A stretch of DNA of 64,000 nt from an uncultured Eubacteriales bacterium (GCA_900079765.1 LT599017.1:2201766-2265765), one strand, 5' to 3'. Counted from the stretch's first letter, positions 47,304 to 56,108 are shown. Translations and numbers: made by a program. Notes: generated by a model not told the origin, from the sequence alone.

Positions 47304-48013
47304 ATCTCCACCTCCATGCACTGGCGCTGCAGGTCACGGAAAGCAATCCATGGGAGCCGGGCCTCTTCCAGAATCTTTTTGTGCAGGTAGTAAAACTCGT
47401 GGAGCCGGTACGCCTCGCCGGTCTTGGTGTTTAGAAACACAAGGGGAAGCCCGGAGGGCGGCAGGTCTTCCATCAGGGCCGCCGCCTTATCGTTGAGGGC
47501 CAGCAGGCGTTTTCCCTTGAGGATATACTGGGAGGAGACATGAAAATCGGCCCACGACAAGGTGAGTAGCTCACATTGCCGCAGGCCGCTGGTCAATCCG
47601 ATATAGATGATGGGGAGCGCACCCAGTTTCTCCGCCGCATTCAAATAGCGTTGGAGCTGCCCCAATCGCAAAGGGATGGTTTGATGTTCTTTAGTTTGGG
47701 GAACAGCGCAGATCCGTGCCGGGTTGAGGGGTATCTGCCCATCCCGACAAGCCTCATCCAGGCACCGCCGAAGGAGCAGATGGACGCACCACACGCTCCG
47801 GGCACTCAGTCCGTTTTGGACAAGCCGTTTGTAAAACGATTGGATTCTTCGGGTGGTCAGCTCGGTCAATTGCGCCCTGCCAACACCGGGAATGATGTGG
47901 TTGAAAATCAGATTTCGATAACCGCTCTCGGTATGGAGGTTCCATTGACCAACGCGCTGGATGAACCATTGCTCTGTCCATCCGCCGACAGTCATACCTT
48001 TTTCTTTCTGCAT
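47300..48013 (-). CDS. Truncated tyrosine recombinase lacking the active site
   Basis: 237 residues. Core-binding domain (MTVGGWTEQWFIQ; FNHIIPGVGRAQLTEL) and the first half of the catalytic domain with LTSGLRQCELLTL (Arg). It stops after IAFRDLQRQCMEVEI, where the HxLRH motif should be, so the His, second Arg and Tyr are missing. The ATG at 48013 has GGAGG upstream. The neat overlap with the next gene suggests it may be kept as a DNA-binding partner rather than simply decaying. Confidence 0.8.
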   Translation of the reverse strand: MQKEKGMTVGGWTEQWFIQRVGQWNLHTESGYRNLIFNHIIPGVGRAQLTELTTRRIQSFYKRLVQNGLSARSVWCVHLLLRRCLDEACRDGQIPLNPARICAVPQTKEHQTIPLRLGQLQRYLNAAEKLGALPIIYIGLTSGLRQCELLTLSWADFHVSSQYILKGKRLLALNDKAAALMEDLPPSGLPLVFLNTKTGEAYRLHEFYYLHKKILEEARLPWIAFRDLQRQCMEVEI

Positions 48014-48217
48014 TTGCTCTCCTCCTATCAGCAAGCAACAATATCACAGAAAGAGAGAAATAGCTATACGGCAATGCCAACATAAAAGTAGGCTGAGTTT
48101 TTACTCCATTCTACCGCTGCTGTACCCTGGGCGTTTACTTGCCAATCCGCTCCCCTTGAGGTAAACTAAGAGCAGCAATATGACTATACCTCGAAGAAAT
48201 AAGGAGCGGAATCGCCT

Positions 48218-48658
48218 TTGAATATGAGACGGATATTGATTGACGCGGACGGCTGTCCTGTGGTGGATGAGACCATAAAAATCGCCAAGCGATTTGGGCT
48301 GGAATGCCTGATTCTGTGCGACACCTCCCATCGCATTGAGCGGGAGAGTGCGCAGACCATGGTGTTCTCTAAGGGGACCGACAGTGTGGACTTTGCCCTG
48401 GTCAATCTGGTGCGTCCCGGTGACGTGGTGGTGACGCAGGACTATGGCCTTGCCGCCATGTGCCTTGCCCGAAGCGCCTTGGCTCTAAACCAAGACGGGA
48501 TGGAGTACACGGCGGACAACATCGATGCACTCCTGCTGTCCCGCCACACCGCGAAGAAGATACGGAGTGCCGGCGGCAGGCTGAAAGGCCCCGCCAAGCG
48601 CACGGCGGCGCAGGACAAGGCCTTTTCAGAGGCGCTCATTCAATTATTGCAGAGATAG
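48218..48658 (+). CDS. YaiI/YqxD (DUF188, UPF0178) family protein
   Basis: 146 residues, conserved protein of the UPF0178 family with a PIN-like core; function not established. Hallmarks are ILIDADGCPVVDETIKIA at the start, VVTQDYGLAAM in the middle and RLKGPAKRTAAQDKAF near the end. AAGGAG lies 11 bases before a TTG at 48218 and 17 before the ATG at 48224; the TTG is the better spaced start. Upstream is a TTGAGGTAAACT element also found before 49177. Confidence 0.87.
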   Translation: MNMRRILIDADGCPVVDETIKIAKRFGLECLILCDTSHRIERESAQTMVFSKGTDSVDFALVNLVRPGDVVVTQDYGLAAMCLARSALALNQDGMEYTADNIDALLLSRHTAKKIRSAGGRLKGPAKRTAAQDKAFSEALIQLLQR

Positions 48659-48672
48659 GTAAAGACGGCTGC

Positions 48673-48966
48673 TTACGTGATTTCACGCAAACAGCCGTCT
48701 TCATCGTTCATGATTTCAATTGCGATTCTGGCCCCCAAGCGGAAGCCCTGAATAAAGCTCTCCACCGCCGTGGTACCGTCCACAATGCTCTGGGCGTTGA
48801 CGAGGTCAAGCAGTAACTTCTTCTCTTTGCCCTCCAGCAGTTCGGTCAGCTTGCTCTCGTTTTCGGATAGGGTCTGGACCGCCCGACTATAGGCACTGTC
48901 TCTGATGAAGGAGCGTTCGTTGGGATTGATGTTGCCATAATAAAATTCCTCCAGCATCCTGCGCAT
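48673..48966 (-). CDS. Conserved hypothetical protein (DUF6809-like)
   Basis: 97 residues, helical and acidic, with MRRMLEEFYYGNINPNER at the start and ESFIQGFRLGARIAIEIM near the end. Small proteins with this FYYGN...NP pattern are frequent in Clostridia and on their elements; function unknown. The ATG at 48966 has GGGAGG eight bases upstream. Confidence 0.7.
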   Translation of the reverse strand: MRRMLEEFYYGNINPNERSFIRDSAYSRAVQTLSENESKLTELLEGKEKKLLLDLVNAQSIVDGTTAVESFIQGFRLGARIAIEIMNDEDGCLREIT

Positions 48967-49176
48967 CTGTATCACCTCCCGTCAGTGACACACAATACCA
49001 TGATTTTGAGAGGATAGCTACTATTTTTTTACATCCCCAGAAGGGCCGCCCTTGGAGGGAAACCTTGCTAACTCCGGCACCTTGAGGTAAACTGGAAACA
49101 GCAGAAAGATTTGAGATTGACACCGTCTCGTCTATGCTGTATGGCAGCCGGATGATAAATTTGGAGGACAATCGGA

Positions 49177-49530
49177 ATGAATCATGATAAAGTATACCAA
49201 ATGCGCGTTTCAAAGGTTTATCCGCTTCTCGTGAATAAGGCCCTGAAAAAGGGGCGCACCCAAAGTGAGGTGGATGAGGTCATCCGCTGGCTGACGGGGT
49301 ATGACCAAGCGGCATTGGAAAAGATTTTGGAAAGCGATATGGACTGCGCCACCTTTTTTCAAAATGCTCCCGAACTGAACCCCAATAGAAAGCTTATAAC
49401 GGGTACGGTTTGCGGGATCAGGGTGGAGGAAATTGAAGAGCCTTTGATGCAGGAGATTCGCTATCTGGACAAGCTGGTTGACGAGCTGGCCAAGGGGAAA
49501 TCGATGGAGAAAATCCTGCGAAAAGAATAA
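49177..49530 (+). CDS. DUF2200 family protein
   Basis: 117 residues. Conserved features are [30 protein letters not shown], and [28 protein letters not shown]. Function unknown; structures of the family are small helical proteins. The GGAGG upstream and the shared TTGAGGTAAACT element support real expression. First of a rightward run of cargo genes. Confidence 0.85.
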   Translation: MNHDKVYQMRVSKVYPLLVNKALKKGRTQSEVDEVIRWLTGYDQAALEKILESDMDCATFFQNAPELNPNRKLITGTVCGIRVEEIEEPLMQEIRYLDKLVDELAKGKSMEKILRKE

Positions 49531-49585
49531 CCGCGGAGCTATGCCCTGTCAAGAAACCACTACGGATTTGGGAGGAGGCGCAGAT

Positions 49586-49942
49586 ATGACGGAACAGGAA
49601 CGGGCGAGCGCCCTAAAGGTTGTGACCTCAATCATCGTGCGCTGTGAGAGGGTACAGCCCAAATTTGCCCCAGGCATCTCCCAGCACACCCTGCTGAAAA
49701 ATCGCATTCAGGCGATGAAAATTGCGGAAGCTCTGCTGACCGGGCACGGTGCGGAGTCATATTCCACGCAGGAGATGTCCGCTGCCTTGGGGCCGTTGGC
49801 CTCGGTCATCCGAAAATGCGAAAAAGCCCGGTCGAAATACGAGCCGGGTACCGGGCAATATGGGCGCTATGGCGGCACCATCGGAGCCATGGAGCTGGCC
49901 CGGACACTGATTGAAAACGAGCTGTTCAGGAGGTCGTTATAA
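49586..49942 (+). CDS. Hypothetical protein with two internal repeats
   Basis: 118 residues, not recognised. It consists of two related units of about 45 residues: VVTSIIVRCERVQPKFAPG with RIQAMKIAEALL, and LASVIRKCEKARSKYEPG with TIGAMELARTLI. Helical, no catalytic motif. The ATG at 49586 follows GGAGGAGG. Its end overlaps the ribosome-binding region of the deformylase-like gene. Confidence 0.68.
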   Translation: MTEQERASALKVVTSIIVRCERVQPKFAPGISQHTLLKNRIQAMKIAEALLTGHGAESYSTQEMSAALGPLASVIRKCEKARSKYEPGTGQYGRYGGTIGAMELARTLIENELFRRSL

Positions 49943-49953
49943 TACGGGAAATC

Positions 49954-50349
49954 ATGCGGGATACCGTGTTCCTTGCCCAAAAAGCGGAGCCTGCCACGCC
50001 GGCAGACCTGCCCGTGGCGGAGGACTTGTTAGAAACTTTGGAGGTTCACAAGGATGGCTGCGTGGGTATGGCGGCCAATATGATCGGCGTCAACAAGCGC
50101 ATTATCGCCTTTGATAACGAGGGCAGTTATATGGTTATGTTCAACCCGGAGATTATCAAAAAGACGGAGCCTTACGAGACGGAGGAGGGCTGCCTGTCCC
50201 TCACCAGCACACGGAAGACAAAGCGCTGGAAGTCCATCAAGGTACAGTACCAAAACGAGAGCTTTCAGACCCGTTTCAGGACCTTCACCGGCTGGACGGC
50301 CCAGATTATCCAGCATGAGATTGACCACTGTGAGGGAGTGATTATCTGA
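49954..50349 (+). CDS. Peptide deformylase-like protein (copy 1)
   Basis: 131 residues from the first ATG. Peptide deformylases remove the formyl group of nascent proteins; this is a short divergent form. Motif II EEGCLSL and motif III QHEIDH, with the metal Cys and two His plus the catalytic Glu, are intact. Motif I reads GCVGMAANMIG, where GxGxAAxQ is expected, so the oxyanion Gln is replaced. AGGAGG (49928-49933) is 20 bases before this ATG but eight bases before an in-frame ATA at 49942; copy 2 has ATG GTT there, so the native start may be mutated. The next gene overlaps by one base. Confidence 0.82.
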   Translation: MRDTVFLAQKAEPATPADLPVAEDLLETLEVHKDGCVGMAANMIGVNKRIIAFDNEGSYMVMFNPEIIKKTEPYETEEGCLSLTSTRKTKRWKSIKVQYQNESFQTRFRTFTGWTAQIIQHEIDHCEGVII

Positions 50350-51038
50350 TGACACGAGAACTTTTTGAGATAGCGGGCGTTTCCTCCGTGCTGTACGGCC
50401 AGCCAAGCGACCAGGTCTATCTGTTTATCCACGGCAAAGGCGGCTGCAAGGAGGAGGCGGAGGCTTTCGCCGATATCGCCTGCCCGGCAGGCTACCAGGT
50501 GCTTGCCATCGACCTCCCGGCACACGGTGCACGGAAAAAGCTGCTGGGTACCTTCGACCCGTGGACGGTGGTTCCGGAGTTGCGGGAGATTATGGCTTAC
50601 GCCCAGCAACGCTGGCGCACCGTTAGCCTCCGTGCCAACAGCATCGGAGCGTATTTTGCCATGCTGGCCTTTCCGGACCTCCATAAGGCGTTGCTGGTTT
50701 CCCCGATTCTGGACATGGAGCGGCTGATCTGCGACATGATGGAGTGGGCGGGGGTCAGCAAGGAACAGCTCCAGAAGCAGGGGGAAATCCCCACTGCGTT
50801 TGGCGAAACGCTTTCCTGGAGGTATCTGACCTATGTCTGGGAGCACCCCATCCATGAATGGCACTGCCCCATCCATATCCTCTATGCGGAGCAGGACAAC
50901 ATGACTTCCCGCAAGACGGTGGACGCCTTTGTACGGCGCAGCGGGGCCAGCCTGACGGTTGTGAAAGATAGCGAGCACTGGTTCCATACGCCAGAGCAGT
51001 TGGAGGTTTTAAATCGCTGGACGCAAGAATGGGTATAG
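50349..51038 (+). CDS. Alpha/beta hydrolase
   Basis: 229 residues, small serine hydrolase fold. The oxyanion segment is LFIHGKGGCKEEA, the nucleophile elbow RANSIGAYF (Ser), an acid in ILYAEQDNM and the final His in DSEHWFHTPEQ. Substrate unknown; no lid domain. The ATG overlaps the TGA of the deformylase-like gene, so both are made together. Confidence 0.87.
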   Translation: MTRELFEIAGVSSVLYGQPSDQVYLFIHGKGGCKEEAEAFADIACPAGYQVLAIDLPAHGARKKLLGTFDPWTVVPELREIMAYAQQRWRTVSLRANSIGAYFAMLAFPDLHKALLVSPILDMERLICDMMEWAGVSKEQLQKQGEIPTAFGETLSWRYLTYVWEHPIHEWHCPIHILYAEQDNMTSRKTVDAFVRRSGASLTVVKDSEHWFHTPEQLEVLNRWTQEWV

Positions 51039-51081
51039 ATTCTCTTAAGCGTAGGGCGGTACAAAAATCGGGAGGTGCACT

Positions 51082-51450
51082 ATGACATCCGGCGAACTGT
51101 TCTTTTTTAATACCAAGCCGGAGGCGCTGCCGCTGTATGCGGCGCTTGCCGAGCGGATGCTGGCGGCGTTTCCAAACGCTACCGTGGAGGTTAAGAAAAC
51201 GCAAATCACCTTTCGGGAACGGTACGGCTTTGCCTTTGTCTCTCTCCGCAAGATGAAAGGCTGCCCGGAGGTATTTATCATCGTTTCCTTTGGGCTGTCC
51301 CACCGGCTGGACTCCCCGCGCATTCACATAGCGGTGGAGCCGTATCCCAAGCGCTGGACGCACCATGTCATTGTAGCGGATGTGGAGGAGATAGACGATG
51401 AGCTGATGGGCTGGCTGACAGAGGCCCACGATTTTGCGTTGGTGAAATGA
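51082..51450 (+). CDS. DUF5655 domain protein
   Basis: 122 residues. Matches the DUF5655 pattern: VEVKKTQITFRERYGFAFVS and ILSHRLDSPRI-like SFGLSHRLDSPRIHIAVEPYP, with a C-terminal DELMGWLTEAHDFAL. Function unknown. GGGAGG lies before the ATG. Last gene of the cargo run before a 1-kb region without genes. Confidence 0.8.
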   Translation: MTSGELFFFNTKPEALPLYAALAERMLAAFPNATVEVKKTQITFRERYGFAFVSLRKMKGCPEVFIIVSFGLSHRLDSPRIHIAVEPYPKRWTHHVIVADVEEIDDELMGWLTEAHDFALVK

Positions 51451-51539
51451 CAAGGACGACAGTTCCCCATTGGATGCATAACCGCTGCATAACCACCTGC
51501 GAAATCGGCGCAAAAGCCCCTCGAAAAGCCCGCAGGACC

Positions 51540-51770
51540 TACCCAAAACCGAGCCACATCTTTTAATATACAGACTCAATCCCATACAAAATCCCAAAAG
51601 CCGAAAGAAAGCTATGAAACACGCAGGGCCACAAAGCGCTAAAGAGTAAGGGTGGGAGTGCCACAAAGCAACAAAGAGTGCCGGAAAGTGCCCGCTGAAC
51701 GTTCAGACCGACATTTGGGAGACATATTTCCCGAATTCGAATCCTGAGGTGCGGATATTTCCCGGATAAA
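51540..51770. repeat. Duplicated intergenic repeat, copy A
   Basis: Closely similar to 57666-57882. Shared blocks include CACATCTTTTAATATACAG, CCCATACAAAATCCCAAAAG plus CCGAAAG, CAGACCGACATTTGGGA, and TTCGAATCCTG. No gene inside. Probably the end region of an integrative element. Confidence 0.75.
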
Positions 51771-52213
51771 GGCGTCAAATCCTTGTATATCAACAGATTT
51801 GACGCATTTTTTTGCTCTAAAAACCCTCTATCAAACCTATCCCAAACGGGATTAGTGTTTTACACAGAGCCAAACTTCAACAGAAAGCACGGGAAAACAT
51901 ACAAAAACAGGTTTTATCCCCAAAAACACCGCGCGACACACTTCCCGGCTGTTGCAGCAGGATGGTGCATAAAACATTTTGGGAAATGGCAACATACAGG
52001 TCGGGAAAAACCTTGATGAACCTGGGTATATTATTGGTCGGGAAGTCGAAAAAATGGATAATTGGGCATGAGGAAGGCATAGCCCCCACAGGCCTTACAA
52101 CAAGGAGAATCGCGAGGCTCGGTTTAATGAATGGCACCTATAGAAGAGTGGATAATATCCATTTGATTTGCCGAGATAAACCTAAAAAATCTTGTTTCTA
52201 TTGTAACTACATC

Positions 52214-52250
52214 AGCCCTCTGAAATCATTGATTCCAGAGGGCTTTTCTT
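52214..52250 (+). terminator. Rightward terminator
   Basis: AGCCCTCTG and CAGAGGGCT pair around a 13-base loop and run into a T-rich tract. No gene upstream on this strand could be supported, so it may end an unrecognised small transcript. Confidence 0.65.
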
Positions 52251-52273
52251 TGTTTATTGCAGCGCAGATATTG
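52243..52273 (+). repeat. Dispersed repeat, copy 2
   Basis: CTTTTCTTTGTTTATTGCAG then CGCAGATATTG; three differences from copy 1 at 25817. Confidence 0.55.
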
Positions 52274-52493
52274 ATAAGGTAGAAACAACTACTACCAATA
52301 TCTCTGAGTGTCTCGGAAACTTTGACATTTTAAATTGTGGTATCTCTGCGCTTTTTCCATTGCCTCCGAAAAGGCCGTTGTAGCCCTCTTTTGTTGGCGT
52401 GGAGCGCGCTATAGGCGGGCTTGCTGCCATGTAGGCGCCAAAAGTTCAATTTCCATATGCGCTGGCAGCGACGCCGTGTACTCTCAATCCGCC

Positions 52494-52524
52494 CTATTCT
52501 TTGATTATTGCGGCGCAAAATTTG
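52494..52524 (+). repeat. Dispersed repeat, copy 3
   Basis: CTATTCTTTGATTATTGCGG then CGCAAAATTTG. It overlaps the 3' end of the DJ-1/PfpI gene. Copies 2 and 3 enclose about 220 bases. Confidence 0.55.
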
Positions 52525-53149
52525 AAGATGGCAGTGTTTGCATGAGGGCGTAGAAATATTCAGGCTTGCCGGTGCTGAAGTATGCATACCAGGCTTCCAG
52601 CGTGGCGGCATGGAAAACGCCTAAACGCTCGATGATTTGCTTTGCCCACAGCAAACCGCCAGTGGAGCCTGCGGTAATCAGGTTGTGGTCAGAGACTGAT
52701 GGCTGGTCGATATAAAAGCTTTGCCCCTTATAACCGGGGGCAACCATCTCAAGGAATCCCGGCCCGTTGCTGGTATGCGGACGGTTATCCAATAGGCCAG
52801 AGCCCGCAAGCGCAGCGGTAGCTCCGCAGATTGCGCATACCATAGCGCCCGCCGAGAGAAATTCACCTGCTTTTTTGAGGATCGCGCCATGCTTCGGGTC
52901 GCTCCAGGTATTTGCGCCCGGCAACAGCAGCACGCTGGTTTTAGCCAAAGCAATGTCGTCAATCTGGCAATCCGGCACCACCGTCAGCCCGCCCATCGTA
53001 TGAATCGGCTCTTTAGAATCACTGACCGTTTTCAGCGAGACCTGCGATGCGTGCTTTTTGAAAAAACGGCCGGAATTCAACTCCGAAGTAACATACCCCA
53101 GTTCCCAGTCGGCTAAGGTATCCAGAACGTAAACATAGATCGCAAACAT
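52505..53149 (-). CDS. DJ-1/PfpI family protein
   Basis: 214 residues, glutamine amidotransferase-like fold. The nucleophile elbow is AICGATAALAGSGLLD with the Cys; the earlier VLLLPGANTWSD carries the acidic segment. Members act as chaperones, deglycases or regulators; which applies is unknown. GGAGG precedes the ATG. The last codons overlap dispersed repeat copy 3. It is divergent from the WYL regulator 115 bases away, which probably controls it. Confidence 0.87.
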   Translation of the reverse strand: MFAIYVYVLDTLADWELGYVTSELNSGRFFKKHASQVSLKTVSDSKEPIHTMGGLTVVPDCQIDDIALAKTSVLLLPGANTWSDPKHGAILKKAGEFLSAGAMVCAICGATAALAGSGLLDNRPHTSNGPGFLEMVAPGYKGQSFYIDQPSVSDHNLITAGSTGGLLWAKQIIERLGVFHAATLEAWYAYFSTGKPEYFYALMQTLPSSNFAPQ

Positions 53150-53264
53150 AAATTACCTCCATTTTCATTGTGTTTCTTACGGACTTATTGTACCATGTAA
53201 TTGCTGACAACAGCGTGGCAACAATCCGCAATCAAAAAAAGGAATTTTAAAGGGCGGTCATCAG

Positions 53265-54194
53265 ATGAAGGTGGACAGACTTGTGAGCATCATTATGATA
53301 CTCCTTGAAAAAGAGCGGGTCGGCGCGCAGGAGCTGGCGGAGATGTTTGAGGTCTCTCCCCGCACAATCTACCGCGACATCGACGCGATCAATATGGCGG
53401 GGATTCCTGTCCGCTCCACCTCAGGCGTGGGCGGCGGCTTTGAAATCATGCAGAAATACAAGCTTGATAAAAATGTTTTTTCAACCGCTGATCTTTCCGC
53501 CATCCTGATGGGGCTTTCCAACCTTTCCAATGTGATACGTGGGGATGAGCTGGTAAACGCGCTTGCGAAGGTCAAGAGCTTTATCCCCGCCGACCGGGCA
53601 AAAGATATTGAACTCAAAGCAAATCAGATCTGCATTGATTTAAGTCCGTGGATGGGCAACCGCAATCTACAGCCGTATTTGGAAATCATCAAAACCGCCT
53701 TGCAGCAAAGCAGGCTGCTTTCTTTTGAATACGCGGACCGCCATGGGAATAAGACTGTGCGAACAGCCGAGCCATATCAGCTTGTGCTGAAAAGCAACCA
53801 CTGGTATGTACAGGGGTATTGCCACAAAAGAAATGCGTTTCGCTTATTTAAGCTATCCCGCATGGCAAATCTGCAAATGGAAGAGAAAATTTTCACGCCG
53901 CGGGATTATGAAAAGCCACAGTTGGATTTTGCTGACATTCTGGAAACCATGCAGACATACATCAAAATTCGTATCCACAGGTCAGTTATGGACAAGGTGC
54001 TTGATTATTGCGCTTATGAAAGCTTCTCCACCGATGGTGATGAGCATTACACTGTGAACTTCCCCTTCATTGAAAACGAATATTACTATGATATTCTTCT
54101 GAGCTTTGGGGATAAATGCGAATGTTTGGAACCGCCGCATATCCGTGCGGAAATAAAACGGAAAATACAGGATATCGCCGCCATATACGCGTGA
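53265..54194 (+). CDS. YafY-like HTH-WYL transcriptional regulator
   Basis: 309 residues. N-terminal winged helix (VGAQELAEMFEVSPRTIYRDIDAI), a middle linker and a C-terminal WYL domain with KSNHWYVQGYCHKRNAFRLFKLSRM, then a WCX extension. WYL domains sense ligands such as nucleic acids or nucleotides and are frequent in defence and stress loci. Divergent from the DJ-1/PfpI gene, so likely its regulator. The ATG has a weak purine site ahead. Confidence 0.9.
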   Translation: MKVDRLVSIIMILLEKERVGAQELAEMFEVSPRTIYRDIDAINMAGIPVRSTSGVGGGFEIMQKYKLDKNVFSTADLSAILMGLSNLSNVIRGDELVNALAKVKSFIPADRAKDIELKANQICIDLSPWMGNRNLQPYLEIIKTALQQSRLLSFEYADRHGNKTVRTAEPYQLVLKSNHWYVQGYCHKRNAFRLFKLSRMANLQMEEKIFTPRDYEKPQLDFADILETMQTYIKIRIHRSVMDKVLDYCAYESFSTDGDEHYTVNFPFIENEYYYDILLSFGDKCECLEPPHIRAEIKRKIQDIAAIYA

Positions 54195-54290
54195 ACAATT
54201 CCCTGATACCCTGACACAACACCGCACGGAAAGTCATGAGACTGCCGGTGAACTGCGATAGAATGATGGCATACGGAAGGAGGCGGAAGG

Positions 54291-55166
54291 ATGGATTGGA
54301 TCACGGGAATCCAGCGGGCGCTGGACTATACCGAGGCGCACCTCACAGGCGAGGTGGACTATGAAGAAGCGGCGAGAGAGGCCTGCTCGTCGGCATTTCA
54401 TTTCCAGCGGATGTTCACCATGCTCTGCGGCTTTACGCTGGGCGACTACATCCGAATGCGCCGGCTGGCTCTCGCCGCCGAGGACCTGATGCGCACGGAC
54501 GACAAAGTCATCGATATCGCATACCGTTATGGATACGACACGCCCGAGAGCTTTTCCCGTGCATTTACCCGCTTTCACGGTGTCACGCCCACCCAGGCGC
54601 GGCACGGCGGGAGCGTCAAATCCTTCTCCCGGCTCTCCGTAAAACTGATTTTATCGGGAGGAACGACCATGGATTACAGAATCGAAAAGAAAGACGCATT
54701 CAAGCTCATCTGCAAAAAGAAGCAGGTCACCAAGCCTCAGGGCGACACCGCCACGGCGGACATCTCCGCGTTCTGGAACGAGGTCGGCGCAGACGGTACG
54801 ATGGATAAAATCTGCAGGTACGGCAAGTTCGACACCTATCATGGCGTGCTGGGCGTCTGCTTCAGCGATGAGATGGCGCTCTCCGGCTTCCCCTATGGCA
54901 TCGGCGCGGAGTATAACGGCGCGCCTCTGACCGACAAGGAACTGGACATTGTTGAAATTCCGGCCTACACCTACGCGGTGTTTACCTGCCGCGGCAAAAT
55001 GCCCGATGCCTTCAAAGGCACCTACAAGCGCATCTGCACAGAGTTTTTTCCGCAGAGCAACTATGAGTACGGCCAGGGTGTGGAGCTGGAGGTCTACCCC
55101 TCGGCTGATACCCAGAACCCGGACTATACCTGCGAGATCTGGATTGCGGTCAAGGAGAAAGCGTAA
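54291..55166 (+). CDS. AraC-family regulator with GyrI-like effector domain (copy 2)
   Basis: 291 residues, collinear with the protein at 21985-22860 and very similar over the full length (SSAFHFQRMFTMLCGFTLGDYIRMRRLALAAEDL shortened here to its core SSAFHFQRMF). AraC motifs occupy the first ~105 residues and a GyrI-like domain the rest (YGIGAEYNGAPL, NYEYGQGVELEVYPS). The upstream region with ATACGGAAGGAGG is also shared, so whole gene units were duplicated. Ligand and targets unknown. Confidence 0.87.
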   Translation: MDWITGIQRALDYTEAHLTGEVDYEEAAREACSSAFHFQRMFTMLCGFTLGDYIRMRRLALAAEDLMRTDDKVIDIAYRYGYDTPESFSRAFTRFHGVTPTQARHGGSVKSFSRLSVKLILSGGTTMDYRIEKKDAFKLICKKKQVTKPQGDTATADISAFWNEVGADGTMDKICRYGKFDTYHGVLGVCFSDEMALSGFPYGIGAEYNGAPLTDKELDIVEIPAYTYAVFTCRGKMPDAFKGTYKRICTEFFPQSNYEYGQGVELEVYPSADTQNPDYTCEIWIAVKEKA

Positions 55167-55229
55167 GGGCGAACAAAAAACGATAGGCGAAGCGGAAGTT
55201 CCCGCTTCGCCTATGTTTTTGCCGTTTTC

Positions 55230-56108
55230 TTATTCCTTCTTGACGGCTTTCAGCTCGATGTATCCGCGCTCGCCGCGCGGCTCCAGCTGGATGCGGGGAT
55301 TCACCTCGTCCCAGACATAGCCGATGGCCGACGGCTCGTACCGATCCATCGCCGATTGCAGCGCTTCAATCGCCTCACAGTAGTCCTCCTCGGCGAAGGG
55401 CTCGCCCTGAAACATGAGGTAGGTCGCCGCGGGCAGGTCGATGACGTCAAAGCCCTCCGGCACTGGGCCGTTATAGTCGGCCGGAACCTCCACGCCCTGC
55501 ACATACTCCGATTTCCCGGCCCGGCACTGCTCCGGCAGCCACAGGCACACCGGCTCGCCGCAGAGGGACTTCATGCTGGCGAGCACACCCCAAACATCGC
55601 AGCCGACCTCCTCGCAGTAGGCGAAGTAGTCCGCTGCTTTTATGCCGCGCCTCACGAGGACCTTTCGCGAGGGCTTCTCCACCGTCTGGATGAAAATGCT
55701 TTTTACGTTTTCCATCGTCTGTTTCTCCTTCTTTCTCGCTTCCCGAAATTTGACGCCGTAAGCGGTGAACAGAGGGAGCGGAACAGGGCGCAGAGCGTAC
55801 TCTTTCGGATTACAGCCAAATTCGCGGCGAAAGGCCCGCTGGTAACCGTCCACACTCTCAAAGCCGAGGTCGTAGGCCGCGTCGATCACACGTAGCTTTT
55901 CATCCCGCAGCCGCAGCGCGGACTTGGAAAGCCTCAGCCGCCGCAGGTAGTCGGCGGGCGCAAGCCCGGTCAGCTCCCGGAAGATGCGCGCGGCATACCA
56001 CGGTGAAAAGTGAGCCGCCTCCGCCAGCTGCGTCGGCGTGATCGGCTCTGCGAGATGGGCTGCGATATAGTCCTGCATCCGCTGGACAGCCAGCGTTTTC
56101 TCGTCCAT
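55230..56108 (-). CDS. AraC-family regulator with effector-binding domain
   Basis: 292 residues. AraC DNA-binding domain at the N-terminus (TPTQLAEAAHFSPWYAARIF; AYDLGFESVDGYQRAFRREFG) and a GyrI-like domain from about residue 130 (KVLVRRGIKAADYFAYCEEVG; YIELKAVKKE). Only distantly related to the two GyrI-like paralogs. It is divergent from the deformylase-like copy 2. GGGAGGGAA lies before the ATG. Confidence 0.86.
   Translation of the reverse strand: MDEKTLAVQRMQDYIAAHLAEPITPTQLAEAAHFSPWYAARIFRELTGLAPADYLRRLRLSKSALRLRDEKLRVIDAAYDLGFESVDGYQRAFRREFGCNPKEYALRPVPLPLFTAYGVKFREARKKEKQTMENVKSIFIQTVEKPSRKVLVRRGIKAADYFAYCEEVGCDVWGVLASMKSLCGEPVCLWLPEQCRAGKSEYVQGVEVPADYNGPVPEGFDVIDLPAATYLMFQGEPFAEEDYCEAIEALQSAMDRYEPSAIGYVWDEVNPRIQLEPRGERGYIELKAVKKE

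Larger units (their letters stand above)
51451..52504. other. Long region without a recognised gene
   Basis: No coding frame here resembles a known protein. It contains repeat copy A (51540-51770), a tRNA-like TTCGAATCCTG (51736-51746), a rightward terminator at 52214-52250 and two copies of the dispersed repeat at 52243-52273 and 52494-52524. Short frames at 51783-52282 have no ribosome-binding site and no family resemblance. It looks like a junction of older insertions. Confidence 0.5.

Noticed and set aside
24258-48013. Intact prophage
   Set aside because: Integrases are present, but no capsid, tail, portal, terminase or lysis genes; the relaxase points to a mobilisable element.
52330-52611. 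Short frames between dispersed repeats
   Set aside because: No ribosome-binding site and no family resemblance; they overlap the end of the DJ-1/PfpI gene.
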